Below are positions 36,296 through 47,057 of a stretch of 64,000 nucleotides of DNA, piece by piece. Both the position numbers and the translations under genes were made by a program. The DNA is from Nemania diffusa (taxonomy: Eukaryota; Ascomycota; Sordariomycetes; Xylariales; Xylariaceae), in contig JBBPUQ010000007.1 in assembly GCA_038501195.1 (NCBI GenBank), forward strand, positions 496,001 to 560,000, in the 5' to 3' direction. The notes under the pieces were generated by a model. That model worked only from the letters and a program-made list of their open reading frames with translations. It was not told the origin of the DNA and made no database searches. The stretch's first letter is position 1. The number at the start of each line of letters is the position of its first letter.

Positions 36296-38194
36296 ATGCC
36301 ACAAGACATTCGGACGGCCAATCTCAACAAGCCAGTAGATGTTGCTGAATACCTCTTCACAAGGCTTCACCAGATTGGAATCCGCTCCATCCATGGCTTG
36401 CCCGGAGACTTCAACCTAGTCGCCATCGACTACATACCCAAAGTCGGCCTTGAGTGGGTTGGCAATGCCAACGAACTCAACGCAGGTGAGTCGCCACACA
36501 CACATGCGACGTCTAAACAACTCAGAATCGATTGGCTAACTATTCCCCCCTATAGCATACGCTGCTGACGGCTATGCCAGAGTGAACGGCATAGGCGCCA
36601 TCGTGACCACGTTCGGCGTGGGCGAGCTCTCGGCCATCAACGGCCTGGCGGGCGCCTACAGCGAGCGGGTGCCCGTGGTGCACATCGTGGGGTGTCCCTC
36701 GACCATCTCGCAGCGCAGCGGCATGCTGCTGCACCACACGCTCGGCAACGGCGACTTCAACGTCTTCGCGAGCATGAGCGCCGCCGTGTCGTGCGTCGTG
36801 GCCAAGCTCAACGACCCCACCGAGATCGCCGCGCAGATCGACCACGCCCTGCGCGAGTGCTACCTGCTCAGCCGCCCCGTGTACATCATGCTACCCACCG
36901 ACATGGTGACCAAGAAGGTCGAGGGCGAGCTGCTCGAGACCCCGATCGACCTCGCCGACCCGGCCAACGACGCCGACAAGGAGGACTACGTCGTCGACGT
37001 CGTGCTCAAGTACCTGCACGCGGCGAAGCGCCCCGTGGTCCTCGTCGACGCCTGCGCCGTGCGCTCGCGCGTGCTGGACGAGGTGCACGCCCTCGTCGAC
37101 AAGACGCGGCTGCCCGTGTTCGTGACGCCCATGGGCAAGAGCGCCATCGACGAGACGCACCCGTGCTACGGCGGCGTGTACGCCGGCAGCGCGAGCCACC
37201 CGGGCATCAAGGAGGCCGTCGAGGGGTCCGACCTGGTGCTGAGCATCGGCGCGCTCAAGAGCGACTTCAACACCGCCGGCTTCTCCTACCGCCTGTCCCA
37301 GCTCAACACCGTCGACCTGCACACCGACCACTGCGTCGTCCGCTACTCCGAGTACCCCGGCGTCCGCATGCGGGGCGTGCTGCGCAAGCTCGCCGACCGC
37401 GTCGACGTCGCCGCGCTGCAGGCGCTGCCGCCGCCGGCTGCGGACGCGGACGAGGAGATGGGGGATGCCGCGGGGCCGATCACGCAGGCGTGGTTCTGGC
37501 CGCGGATCTCGAGCTTCTTCAAGGAGGGCGACGTTATCGTTACGGAGACGGGCACGGCGAACTTCGGCATCTGGGAGACCAAGTTCCCGCCCAACGTCAC
37601 GGCGCTCAACCAGACGCTCTGGGGCAGCATCGGTTGGGCCGTCGGCGCGTGCCAGGGCGCCGCGCTGGCTGCGAAGGATGCCGGTGGCAAGAGGAGGACT
37701 ATCTTGTTCGAGGGCGATGGCAGCTTGCAACTTACGGCGCAGGAGATCGGTACCATGATTAAGCATGATCTGGATGTTATTATGTAAGTCGGACTTTTCC
37801 CCTTTGACCCACCCCCCTCCCCTCCCCCCTTTTCCATCCCCATTCCCTGCCGCGACACCGAACCAAACGAACTAACCCCTTAACCAGCTTCGTCATCTGC
37901 AACGACGGCTACACGATCGAGCGGTTCATCCACGGCATGGACGCGGCCTACAACGACGTGCCGACGTGGAAGTACCGCGACCTCGGCACCGTGTTCGGCG
38001 GCACCCCCAAGACGGTGCGGAGCTACGCCGTCAAGACGCCGACCGAGCTCGAGGCGCTGCTCGCCGACGCCGACTTCGCCGGCCGTGGTGGGCTAAGGCT
38101 CGTCGAGCTGTACATGGGGCGCGAGGACGCGCCGCGCAGCTTGAAGATGACGGCTGAGGTCAGCGCTAAGACGAATGCTAAGGAGGAGCCCTAG
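36296..38194 (+). CDS. PDC1: Pyruvate decarboxylase
   Basis: Thiamine-diphosphate enzyme converting pyruvate to acetaldehyde and CO2, the first step of alcoholic fermentation, in the cytosol. Exons 36296-36485, 36556-37783, 37888-38194 give 574 aa. Key residues: cofactor-activating Glu60 in GNANELNA, paired His123-His124 in [11 protein letters not shown], the GDG motif at 450-452 with Asn478 closing the ThDP/Mg site, and Glu484 in NDGYTIE. The GDG motif is encoded before and Asn478 after intron 2. Codon use is strongly C/G-ending in exon 2, consistent with high expression; long alternative-frame ORFs here are a by-product of that bias. A fermentation role is established for the family; induction by hypoxia is plausible but not shown. 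The symbol is by analogy. Confidence 0.95.
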
Positions 38195-38707
38195 GGTGGA
38201 TGGTTACTGCCTAGCGTATATGGGTACGCACCTTATTAGATGGATGGCTCGGATAGATGGCGGGCGGTGGTTATGTTTTGGGGAATGGAGTCTGGGCCGG
38301 GGATGGGATCAAGAGGGTTTTGGGGGCGTAATTCGTGGATTATGAATGATAATGAATATATTTTAAGGTTAGGGTGGGTTTTGGTTGAACCCTTTCTACA
38401 ATCTACACTTATTTCTATATTTCTAGTTCGAATCTCCCCAAGTTGTATTATTAAAGGTCCTATATCCAGGCTTGAAATACTAAAATTGAACGTGAGCTAA
38501 ACACATGGTGCCTGTTCACCCACACTGTCATAATACATGTATTTGAAAGTATACTTTAGTTCATATTCTGGTCTTCCTAATATGTCTCATAATTGCTAGA
38601 TGAATACTCATCTACGATACTCCATCTCATACCGCCAGGCCCTTCGTCTTCGCCTTCATCGTCCGACCCCCGAAGTAGTTCGATATTCTAGTCTGTTCCT
38701 CATATAG
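38195..38707. other. Convergent 3' region after pyruvate decarboxylase
   Basis: Probably 3' UTRs of the decarboxylase and of the small membrane ORF facing it. AT-rich; nothing else recognisable. Confidence 0.45.
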
Positions 38708-39019
38708 TCACTTAGTTTCTCTTGTAGACTTAGACTTGCGTCTAGAAAGCGCTCGAAACGCAGCCACGAATGTCGGGAAGGCTAACACCACGGCGAGCAA
38801 GGCCACGCCTAGCATGAGGATTGCCTCAAGGTCGAGGTTATTGTTTTTGGGGGCGGGGTTCTCCGTGACCATAATCAAGGTATTTTGTGATGAGGCTGGA
38901 GCGGGGGTTGTGAGTCTAGCCCGGCTGGGTGTTGATGTAAAGTTGAGAAAGCGCTGGTGAGCCGTCATGGTGTTTGGTATTATGAGTGAAATGATGGGAT
39001 GAAGGTATGATGTCGCCAT
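38708..39019 (-). CDS. Possible small membrane protein, 103 aa
   Basis: Intronless ORF with a Thr/Ser/Pro-rich N-terminal half and one hydrophobic helix near residues 65-88 (AILMLGVALLAVVLAFPTF), followed by a basic tail (SRRKSKSTRETK), the layout of a single-pass membrane protein with positive-inside topology. A later Met (MTAHQ, residue 18) may be the true start. I recognise no family. It is divergent from the C2H2 regulator, sharing a 401-bp gap. Could be chance; the helix and charge pattern are the only support. Confidence 0.4.
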   Translation of the reverse strand: MATSYLHPIISLIIPNTMTAHQRFLNFTSTPSRARLTTPAPASSQNTLIMVTENPAPKNNNLDLEAILMLGVALLAVVLAFPTFVAAFRALSRRKSKSTRETK

Positions 39020-39420
39020 TCTGTGTTTGGTGTTGATCGAAGCCTATGCTTTTTTTATACATGCTATTACATTTGATATTTGGACTAAAGACGATGAGCA
39101 GCAACTCGATTGAATTTAGATTGGAATCAGATTCCAGAATGATTTCCCAATAGGTAAACTCACTCTCATCACTAATTGGGAACCAACACTGCATGTAATA
39201 CTCATTAGCTACTGGCTGAAAATCAATTTTATACCGATGTCAGACCGGATTGATCCCGGTTTTATAGAATATACGACGTCATTGGATATGCAGCTCAACA
39301 CAGCCACTATAGGTAGCGAGCTTATGAAAACACATATGAAAATATCCGCCTCGTCTATTTCAATTTCGCTAGAGCGTGAGTTCCCCATTCATATCATGAC
39401 AGCCCCTCACACGTCACGTA
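39020..39420. promoter_or_regulatory. Shared upstream region of the small membrane ORF and C2H2 regulator
   Basis: 401-bp gap between divergent starts, moderately AT-rich. It should contain the regulator promoter. No specific site recognised. Confidence 0.4.
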
Positions 39421-40527
39421 ATGGAACCGATCATAAGCCAGACACGGCAAGATGAATGGGACGAAAGCTCTTTGGAGCCGACCCAAAGCAGTAGTAAAAT
39501 CCCAGCCCAGATTTCATGCGAGCAATTCGAAACTTCCATTTCTACCGTAAATTTCCAAGACTTATTCTCGCCTACAGGTCCCGGGACGGCGCTGCAATCA
39601 TTAGATTTCAACTTGGATAACTATGCGCTCGGAGTAGGTTTTGCGATACCGCCCGCTGCGATGAACCTCGATCTTCTCATGAATATTCCTACCCCGATGA
39701 GCCCGAATACTCAATTTCCTTCTTCATTCCTACCCCTCTCCACCGATATACACACCTGCCCTCAAGGCCACAATCATTGCACTTGGCCTAAACAGGGACT
39801 AGTGGAGATTCAGAAATGTGAGAGGAATTGTCACTTCTGCGGACTGACTGTAGGAACGGCGGCGACTTTGAGAAAGGCAAGTAAGAAGGCCTGTGAAGGC
39901 TAGAATAAAGGCTACTTGCTAATGTACATGCATTATTAGCACGTAAATGACCATAAGAAAAAGGATGGGCTTGATATCGAGATAGCCCCGAGCAGCAGTG
40001 GGAGGCAGCGACGGGCAATGCTACTAGACAATAGCACCAGTGTCCCAGGACAACTCACCCCATCTCACATACAAGTACAGGATAGCCAATTTGCCGCCGA
40101 ACCCCAAGATTTAACTTTAGGTTTAACTCAAGACTGCCCGGCGGACCTTAGTAAAGCCTTAGAGACCATCATTAGGCTACAGGAACAAGTCAAACGCTTA
40201 CAGGAAGAGAATACCGCGTTGAAGGCGAAGATGCAGATCCTGGAGAACGATGAGCAGCAAAAAGCCCCGAAACATACGAGCACCGATCCTACGTCGATAG
40301 TCTGCCGTAGGGAGACTGCCTCTGAAAGTTATTCTCGCGGTGTCATATTCAGCGGAGCATGTTCGCCTGAATTATTTGCGTTACTTCATCACAAACCCGA
40401 GCCTGCTAGCTTCTCCCCGGAAGGGGGCATGGCTGCGAATGTCGCGCGCTTAAGCGTGCAGTTTTCGACGGCGAGCTTGCACGCTTCGTATACCTCTTCC
40501 GATGCAAATCTAGCATCTAGTGGTTGA
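39421..40527 (+). CDS. C2H2 zinc-finger protein with leucine zipper
   Basis: Probable transcription regulator of an unrecognised family. Exons 39421-39876 and 39940-40527 give 347 aa. Splicing with a GC donor (AAAG|GCAAGT) and TTAG acceptor creates a textbook finger: Cys137-x2-Cys140-x12-His153-x3-His157, with both Cys in exon 1 and both His in exon 2. The upstream residues CPQGHNHC and CERNC add further Cys/His and may form a second, atypical site. After a basic stretch (GRQRRAM) comes a coiled coil at about 222-255 with leucines exactly seven apart (Leu232, 239, 246, 253). The N-terminal 120 residues are acidic/Pro/Ser-rich, as in activation domains. If unspliced, the product stops shortly after Cys140 and lacks both His and the zipper. 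Targets unknown. Confidence 0.78.
39877..39939 (+). other. GC-AG intron splitting the C2H2 finger
   Basis: 63-nt intron with donor GCAAGT, branch-like GCTAAT near 39918 and acceptor ATTATTAG. The nearby GT donor (GTAAGA, 39881) gives the wrong phase and a stop, so GC is required to reach the His ligands. Confidence 0.82.
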
Positions 40528-42203
40528 GTAGTGCCTTTGCTGTAATAGCAAAGACATGATGAGATACAACGGGGAAGAGTATTCATGGTATTGTACTAAC
40601 TGACAATGGATCGGCTCTCTTACTCAGTTGCTTATACTCTTAGGAATTGACAGTCTCATAATATATAATAGTATTTCAGGATCTACCGGTTTAGCTTGAG
40701 GGCACCGGTGCGTATTTACGCACATTTTCTTAAGGGTTTTATTAAGCAAGTTGTGACTCTCAATGCCCCAGTTGCTCGTAAACGACACTCTACTATTCGT
40801 AAACAATGCCAAACCCTTCTAAGAAAATGTGGAATGTCGTTTACGAGTAATCGGGGCAACTCCCCAATATTATGTCTGATTCAAGTCCAACCCGGCGCTT
40901 TAGTATTTTACAACAAAGGGGAATTTCTTTTGAATGCATATCATATAGTTAATTCAGACTTGTCAGTTTATTGATGAGTGCCAATGAGGATAACTTTGTC
41001 TACATCTAATCCTCTAGCGCCAGGATGCGCGCAATAGCTTGAATCCTTTTTCGGGGTCAGAACCACAACGTAAGAATCCTCTTGATCGAATAATGGTATA
41101 AATCAGGTACGTCATGTCATTCCCCTGCAGTCGAGAAATAAATTCTTACACTCAAGAGTTTGGGAGGATATTCATATAGCAATATGTTTCTATTGTTTTA
41201 AGCGTTCTTAGTCATTCTTGGTGTAGACGGGAAGTTTACGGCGTGTCTAGGTTGAAGTTTTCCTATATATTCTTCACAGCTCCCTCTATAGACTAGACAT
41301 CGAAACGGAGAGTCCAGTTGACTGCCTTCTAAGAAACGAAGAGAAAAATCTCTAGAGGGGGCATCGTGACTTTTAGTTAGGTCTCCAGGGTGCGGGATGT
41401 GTGCTTCTCACACGCTCTATTTTACTACAAACATGCAATCAGCTCGTACAACTATAATTAGCTAGAAGCCTCGTTCAGCGATCGCTCTATATTTGCTTAC
41501 ATTCGGGTATGTTAGTTAACTAAATTCAAAATTAATAACGTTAGGCCAGAAAGTAGTTCAAGTCCCACTGCACTCAGACGATAGGTACGAGAAAACTAGA
41601 CCAACAAGATATAAGCCTAAAATGAACCATGAACCTCCAATAATTACGAGTTCCACAACTAGGTTTCTGATTTCAGGAATACCATCTCTCCATGTTATTT
41701 AGAATATGCATATTCATTTATTTAATACTTCCAAAGCTAACAACGTAGCGACCCTAGTACCCTCCACCCGAATTTGCTTTCATACTTCGCCTGTAACATG
41801 TGTAAAATCCCCCCTTATATCCTATTATTATTATAATACAAAGGCCTTCTTTCCTCCTCAAGTCCTTTAACTACCCTAAGAAAAAAACATATCCCAGCTT
41901 CTTGTATGTATACATGTAATAAGCTCTTGCCCCTGTCTATTCGCCTAGCCCCGTAAACTCAACATAAAACGGCAAGCCATCGGCTCATGCTTGCTTCCAT
42001 ATGCAATGTGTGTATGAAACCCCGGAACAAAAAACGCCGCCTTACAATGTATCGCTCGAAGAGTCCCTGAAACTAGATGATAATGCCGAAGATTGCAACA
42101 TGAGGAATCCGCCCGAGTTGTTAGAATACGCCAGAACTTCCACTTTATATTGAAATTTATTGTAACGCATCTTTTAACCCCTCCCTGAGCAGGTAATTGA
42201 GTC
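40528..42203. other. AT-rich convergent intergenic region
   Basis: Lies between the 3' ends of the C2H2 and glycosyltransferase-like genes. It contains the interleaved inverted repeats at 40721-40859; the rest is AT-rich without supported ORFs. Confidence 0.5.
40721..40859. repeat. Interleaved inverted repeats A-B-A'-B'
   Basis: A (40721-40739, CACATTTTCTTAAGGGTTT) pairs with A' (40811-40831) with one 2-nt bulge. B (40764-40790, core CTCGTAAACGACA) pairs with B' (40833-40859, core TGTCGTTTACGAG plus GGGGCA). The order A-B-A'-B' means both helices would form a pseudoknot-like topology, not nested hairpins. A third partial copy (TTCGTAAAC) lies at 40797-40805. May be a decayed element end or a structured 3' UTR. 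Confidence 0.7.
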
Positions 42204-44201
42204 CTAGAACATAGGACAGCGTGTATCCCACGGCTTCTTAAGATTATCCGGCTTACACACGGCCTCGTTTGCAAACGCGCGCCACCTGTCAAGCAGATCG
42301 GTCTGGCGTATCTCGGTGGCCTGAGTGAAGAAGCTGAAATGGCCGACAATGGCACGCGTGTCGATAATGAAGGGACGGCCCGTCTTCTTCGGGATCGACT
42401 TCGTAATGGCGTCTTCGTCGTCGTCGGCTATGGGTAGGTGGTTCCTGATATCGGAACCCCAGACGGCACAGAAGTTGAGGTTGTACCGCCGAAACTGCGT
42501 GTCGAAGATTTGCTCGCCGCCTAATGGAGGCTGCCCTTCGAGCTGTGGCGCTGGCACGGTTGTGTTTGGGTCCGGACCTTTGGCGTTTGCGGGGTATGCC
42601 GCGGGCCTCCCGAAGAAGTAGCGAAATAGTTGGCTCTTCTCGAGATTGTATAGTAGAGAGTACTGCTGCTGCGCGGCCATCGCCCATGATTTCCAAACTG
42701 GGCTGAATGCGATGAAGGCGGCGCCGGGGGCTTGGTCGTACCGGCCCATCGATGTATGGAGGAGGTCGAAGTTGTCCTCGGAGAGCAAAACGAACGGGTG
42801 ACCGCGGTATGGGACCTTAGGAAACATGACCGTATTGTCGTCTTCATATTTCAGCTTTTTCAGTTCGCTTGCCGGGTATTTATCAAGCTCGGATACCCGC
42901 CAGGTCTCGGATGCCTTACGGTTAGGTTGTCGGTTCGAGTCCGGTACAAAGGGGTAGATAGCGTTATGATGGAACTGTTCCATTCCTGTAATGGGACTGT
43001 TTACTAAATGGGCCGAAACTCCAAATGCATGTGGTACTGCGAGCCGGGTGTGAACTAGCTGAGGAATGGCATCCTGGTGAATATAAATCTGACAGGAAAA
43101 TTAGCTCGTCGTCATTCGGTCGCCCTATGCAACAAGATATTGCTCTCTCAATAATAGGGGAATGTGGGAATAGAAAAATCAAGGATAACTTACAATATCA
43201 TCGTCAAGCTTAATATATATGGTATTGTCTTCGGTCGCAAACTTCCACAGGCATCCATATTTGAAGTTGTTCGCACTACAGTCTTCTTGGCCAATGATTT
43301 TGTAGTCTTGGTTATTGCTCACAAGACGGTTCAGCCATTCGATGTCCTCCTTTTCCTTAGTGTGCATCATAAACCACACCTCGTCCAAGTATCCACCGTT
43401 GGAGGCGAGATTCTGTTGAAGATAGCAGTCTAAAATGTCAACGTATCTCTTTCGTCCGAAGAATACCATAGCAACGATCTTGACGCCTTCAGGTTTCTTC
43501 CAACCGCCTTGCGGCGCAATGCTATATGGCTCGACCTGGCTGGAGCGATCGTGGGCACTGAGGTCGTAGTTACCGTCCTTATCGACAGGCCAGGTGGTGC
43601 AGAATTCGCCGAGAGGCTTAGCCGAAGAGGAACCGAAGATTGCCGTAAGGCCAGGAGCCTTTGTCTTTGTCGGCGTGGGGGAGATCTGAGTTGTTGTGGA
43701 ACTCGACGAGACTTGAGTTGGTATAGGCGTTGGGGAAGTCTGTTTTGACCCGTACGGGCCATACGGGTTCACTATTAAGCCGGTGATGACCAACGAGACG
43801 GCAAAGACGAAGACTATATATCGTGGGTTCAGCTGGTTCAGCTTGCGGATGGGGAGCCAACTGGGCAGTGGTAAAGACTGCATGCGAAGCCATAGATGCC
43901 TTGACGTAGACCGGTATTGCGAAGCCCAGTAGCTGCTGTATGCATCGTTGACCTCCTCATCGTAGCTGAAGTCGAAACTATCGTTAGACACAGCGTGATC
44001 TTCCTCCTTGGACATCAACTGGGCTGTGGCCTCGACATCCTCTCCGCTTTGCTTCATCTTCTTGGACAGCTTAGCTTGGCTTGGCTTCGACGATAGACGA
44101 CGGTTCCAACGCTCACCAACGCCACTACGCTCGTAGAAGGGGAAGAAGAGAAGAAGTCCTTCAACATAATATAGACAGGCATCGATCAAAATAGGGCCCA
44201 T
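42204..44201 (-). CDS. Type II membrane protein, glycosyltransferase-like, with D-D-D motif
   Basis: Probable Golgi-type enzyme of a fungal family I cannot name. Exons 44201-43194 and 43088-42204 give 630 aa. One transmembrane helix lies at about 128-145 (YIVFVFAVSLVITGLIV) after a cytoplasmic N-terminus, followed by a Ser/Thr/Pro-rich stalk (about 152-185) and a large lumenal domain. That domain has VKIVAMVFFGRKRYVDIL as a likely first beta strand and IYIKLDDDI|IYI with Asp333-335, matching the DxD metal-nucleotide site of GT-A glycosyltransferases. The phase-0 intron falls directly after this motif. The C-terminal half (YNLNFCAVWGSDIRNHL) is probably the acceptor side. An alternative start at Met49 (MKQSGEDVEA) would give a shorter cytoplasmic tail. 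Function as a transferase is inference. Confidence 0.75.
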
Positions 44202-47057
44202 GTTTCATGACCCTCCTTCCATAGCTCGTATCTTCATCGATCGGTCTCTATTTAGGGGCGGAGAGTGGCTAAGCTGTATGTAGTGTAGTTTGAAGTCCTT
44301 TCTGAGCGGACTTGTGATGCAATAATAGTAGATGATTCACCTAAGCTAGACTAACTACCCACGTACTACCAACCGAACAGCATACTAGATAGTAGGCATA
44401 GAAGAAGATGGCGCTAAGTTGCCGTGTCCCTTACTGCTTCTTAGCTAGTGTGTTTGCACGTATATATATGTCCTGACCGTTTCGTTTGCAGTGCTGTGAC
44501 GTCTGCCCGCATATCGGGAGCTATGCAGGGATACAGTCCTACATGTATGGTACAGTAGGGCAAGCAAATTCATGGGCATCGATGAGCGATGATGTATTAC
44601 AGTAGTACCGTGCTTTCTAAGTTGAGTTTGGTGCTGCCTCACAGCTGCACAGTACCTGTTTGTACATGAGTACTTATCTATCATTCACCTTACCTTAGGA
44701 AATATGTAACCTACTGTAGTGCTACCGTATTTCCGATGGGGTAACGCTAGTAAGACGAGATCGAAGTTCTCCCTTAGCAAAATAGGCAGTTTGATCATGA
44801 GACCATACTTAGTAGAGCCTCTGCACCCAACCTACTATATACTTAGATCGAGCCATATCCGAGACAAGTGACATGATCCTTGCACCTGTCCACAGATTTC
44901 CGTTACACACGTGCGTATCTATATCTTGATAGCGTGTTTCTTGTACCGAGATAGCCTAAGTTTGTCTTTGCTAAACCTACCTTTACGCTCAATCTATTAG
45001 ATGACTAAGGAGGTGATATTCCTCATTTGTTTGCAAATTTTGTCTTATATCCCACGTGGAATACCTAACTGGCATCAAACCATATTCACGCAAGGGATAT
45101 GATGCGTGGTGGAGGACAATGTTACAAATATTACAATAAAAATTGGAATATTGAGTTCATCTTTTGGCGCAGTGGTTATTTCTAACAGATAATACTGCTT
45201 AGCTTAGCGTGTCAACAGCGAAGCTTGACACGTCTTTCATGTTCTAGACTCAAACTCCGACGTTAGAGGGCTGTCCAATCATATATGCATGCGCTGTAGT
45301 CCTCTTACCTAGCTGGGTAGGTACATCATGTAAGGGACACTAGCATTGATGAAATCTCTCGGCGCACCTGTAGCGTCTCGCGAATGAACCCTTCGATAAA
45401 TATTAAAGTTCGTTAGTAATCATAGACTATACTAGTTTCTCTCGAGGCAAGCTCTAGGCTATCTAATTCTAGTTCGATTGAGAGGGTATACGATCTATTA
45501 GCGTGCCAGTAGCGACTAAAATGTATGGTTTCTAGATGGCGCCAGCTAACGGTGTTTCTAGCCGGAGCTTGGCGATGACTTATATACACTAACTATTCAG
45601 AATACGAGATGGGAGGTGCACGGAGCTGTGAAAGATGGACGACGGTTTCTCTTGCTGTGCTGCTAACCCGGGACAGTGGTTTAACCCAGGCCCATGCATG
45701 TGGTAAATATCCCTGTCGCGGCTGGACGCCATCCTGCACATTACCTAGAGGTAGGCAGTTATCTAGTCTACCTGGTTACAAGCCTCTTCATGTCTATACG
45801 TAGAGTCCAAATTTACCTTTTCAAGGGACGGAGAAAAAAAAAAAGAGGGCGAAGAAAATTCCCGGTGGCATTATGTAACCTGGGTTGTAATTAAATGATT
45901 TGAACCCCTTATATACTCTAGGGGCCAGTAAATCTTTTTGTTTGTCGTCGTTTCTGCCCTAGCCTTACTATAAGCAAACAGTTTGATAAATGCTCTCAGA
46001 CCTATGATTATAATATGCAATATGATCGTTGTCGTGGCCTAACGAATATAATACAAGAAATGTTGAGAGATTTACATACACAATCGCCGGGAATAACCAC
46101 ATAACAATTCATTTGTGAGTTTTATAATTGATGTTTACTAGATGAGCAAGCAACCAGCTATCACGGATATTCCCGAGCTGATGATATCCGAACCCCAGCA
46201 GGTACATTCCCGTGGGTAGGTGGTCGCAGCTTTGTCTATGTAGGTATGCGTAAATTCTGTTGCTTGTTACATGTGCTTGATATCTAAATACATACAATAT
46301 GTACTTATCGCGGGTTCTGGAAAATCACGAGTGAGCTTCCATTTATTTAGGTTCTAACGTGGAGTTGGCGCTTATTAGTATGTGGACTGCAGATCGTACG
46401 AACTAAAAGCGGTAGGTCTGACATTCAAACCTTATAACGTGTCGCTAAGGTCATCCTTTATACGATTAAATCTGATCCGATCATTAGTACCAAGCTATAA
46501 AAACTGATGCGCTGACACCTTCATCACGGTTGTTGGATTAGCCAGTCTATCTATCTATCTGCGACACAACTAGAAGAGGGGATTGCCAAGAGAGCAAGCT
46601 TACCAGACTTGGCCTTATCTGGTCTCAGTGTAAAATCTATGTGACGCCAAGCCTGTCAGCTACAGATTTTCTCACTCGACCCCATGCATATAAGCCTGTA
46701 CTTATTATCCCCTACGTTACTTAATAGGCTCGCTTGTTTCCGAACCCATCAGCCCTGAGAATTAAATAGCCTAATCTAACTGGATTGGCACCTTTAAGAT
46801 AAACTTTGGAGGGGCATCGCCTCAAAACTCAGCTACACGATGATCAGGTGACATTCGCGTACGATACGGCGTATTCTAAGGGCATGCCAGACTCCACAAC
46901 ATGGTGGTTCGGCGACTAGTAAGGCTGCTGTGCCGTAGGGGTATAGGTGTATAAGGGTGTGATCATAAATCGCAATGAGGGAAAGATCTGTGTAACTATT
47001 CCACAAGCTCCTACAGCTTCTAGAAAGCCACTACCTACCTACTCATTACCGTGTAAG
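44202..47057. promoter_or_regulatory. Divergent intergenic region, boundary to the accessory block
   Basis: 2.9-kb gap without supported ORFs between two outward-pointing genes. AT-richer than the left half of the window, with an A-run near 45835-45845 and scattered TAGG/CCTA motifs. Confidence 0.45.

Noticed and set aside
36692..37762. Plus-strand 356-codon and minus-strand 291-codon ORFs inside the pyruvate decarboxylase gene
   Set aside because: Arg/Gly/Ala-rich translations caused by C/G-ending codons of the true frame, which carries all catalytic motifs.
38424..38440. AGTTCGAATCTCCCC resembling a tRNA T-arm
   Set aside because: No acceptor stem or A box could be paired upstream.
39881..39886. 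GTAAGA as donor for the C2H2 gene intron
   Set aside because: Gives phase 1, which with the ATTATTAG acceptor runs into a stop; the GC donor four bases upstream restores the finger.
42930..42947. GGTTCGAGTCCGG resembling a tRNA B box
   Set aside because: Lies within glycosyltransferase-like coding sequence and no matching A box or cloverleaf surrounds it.
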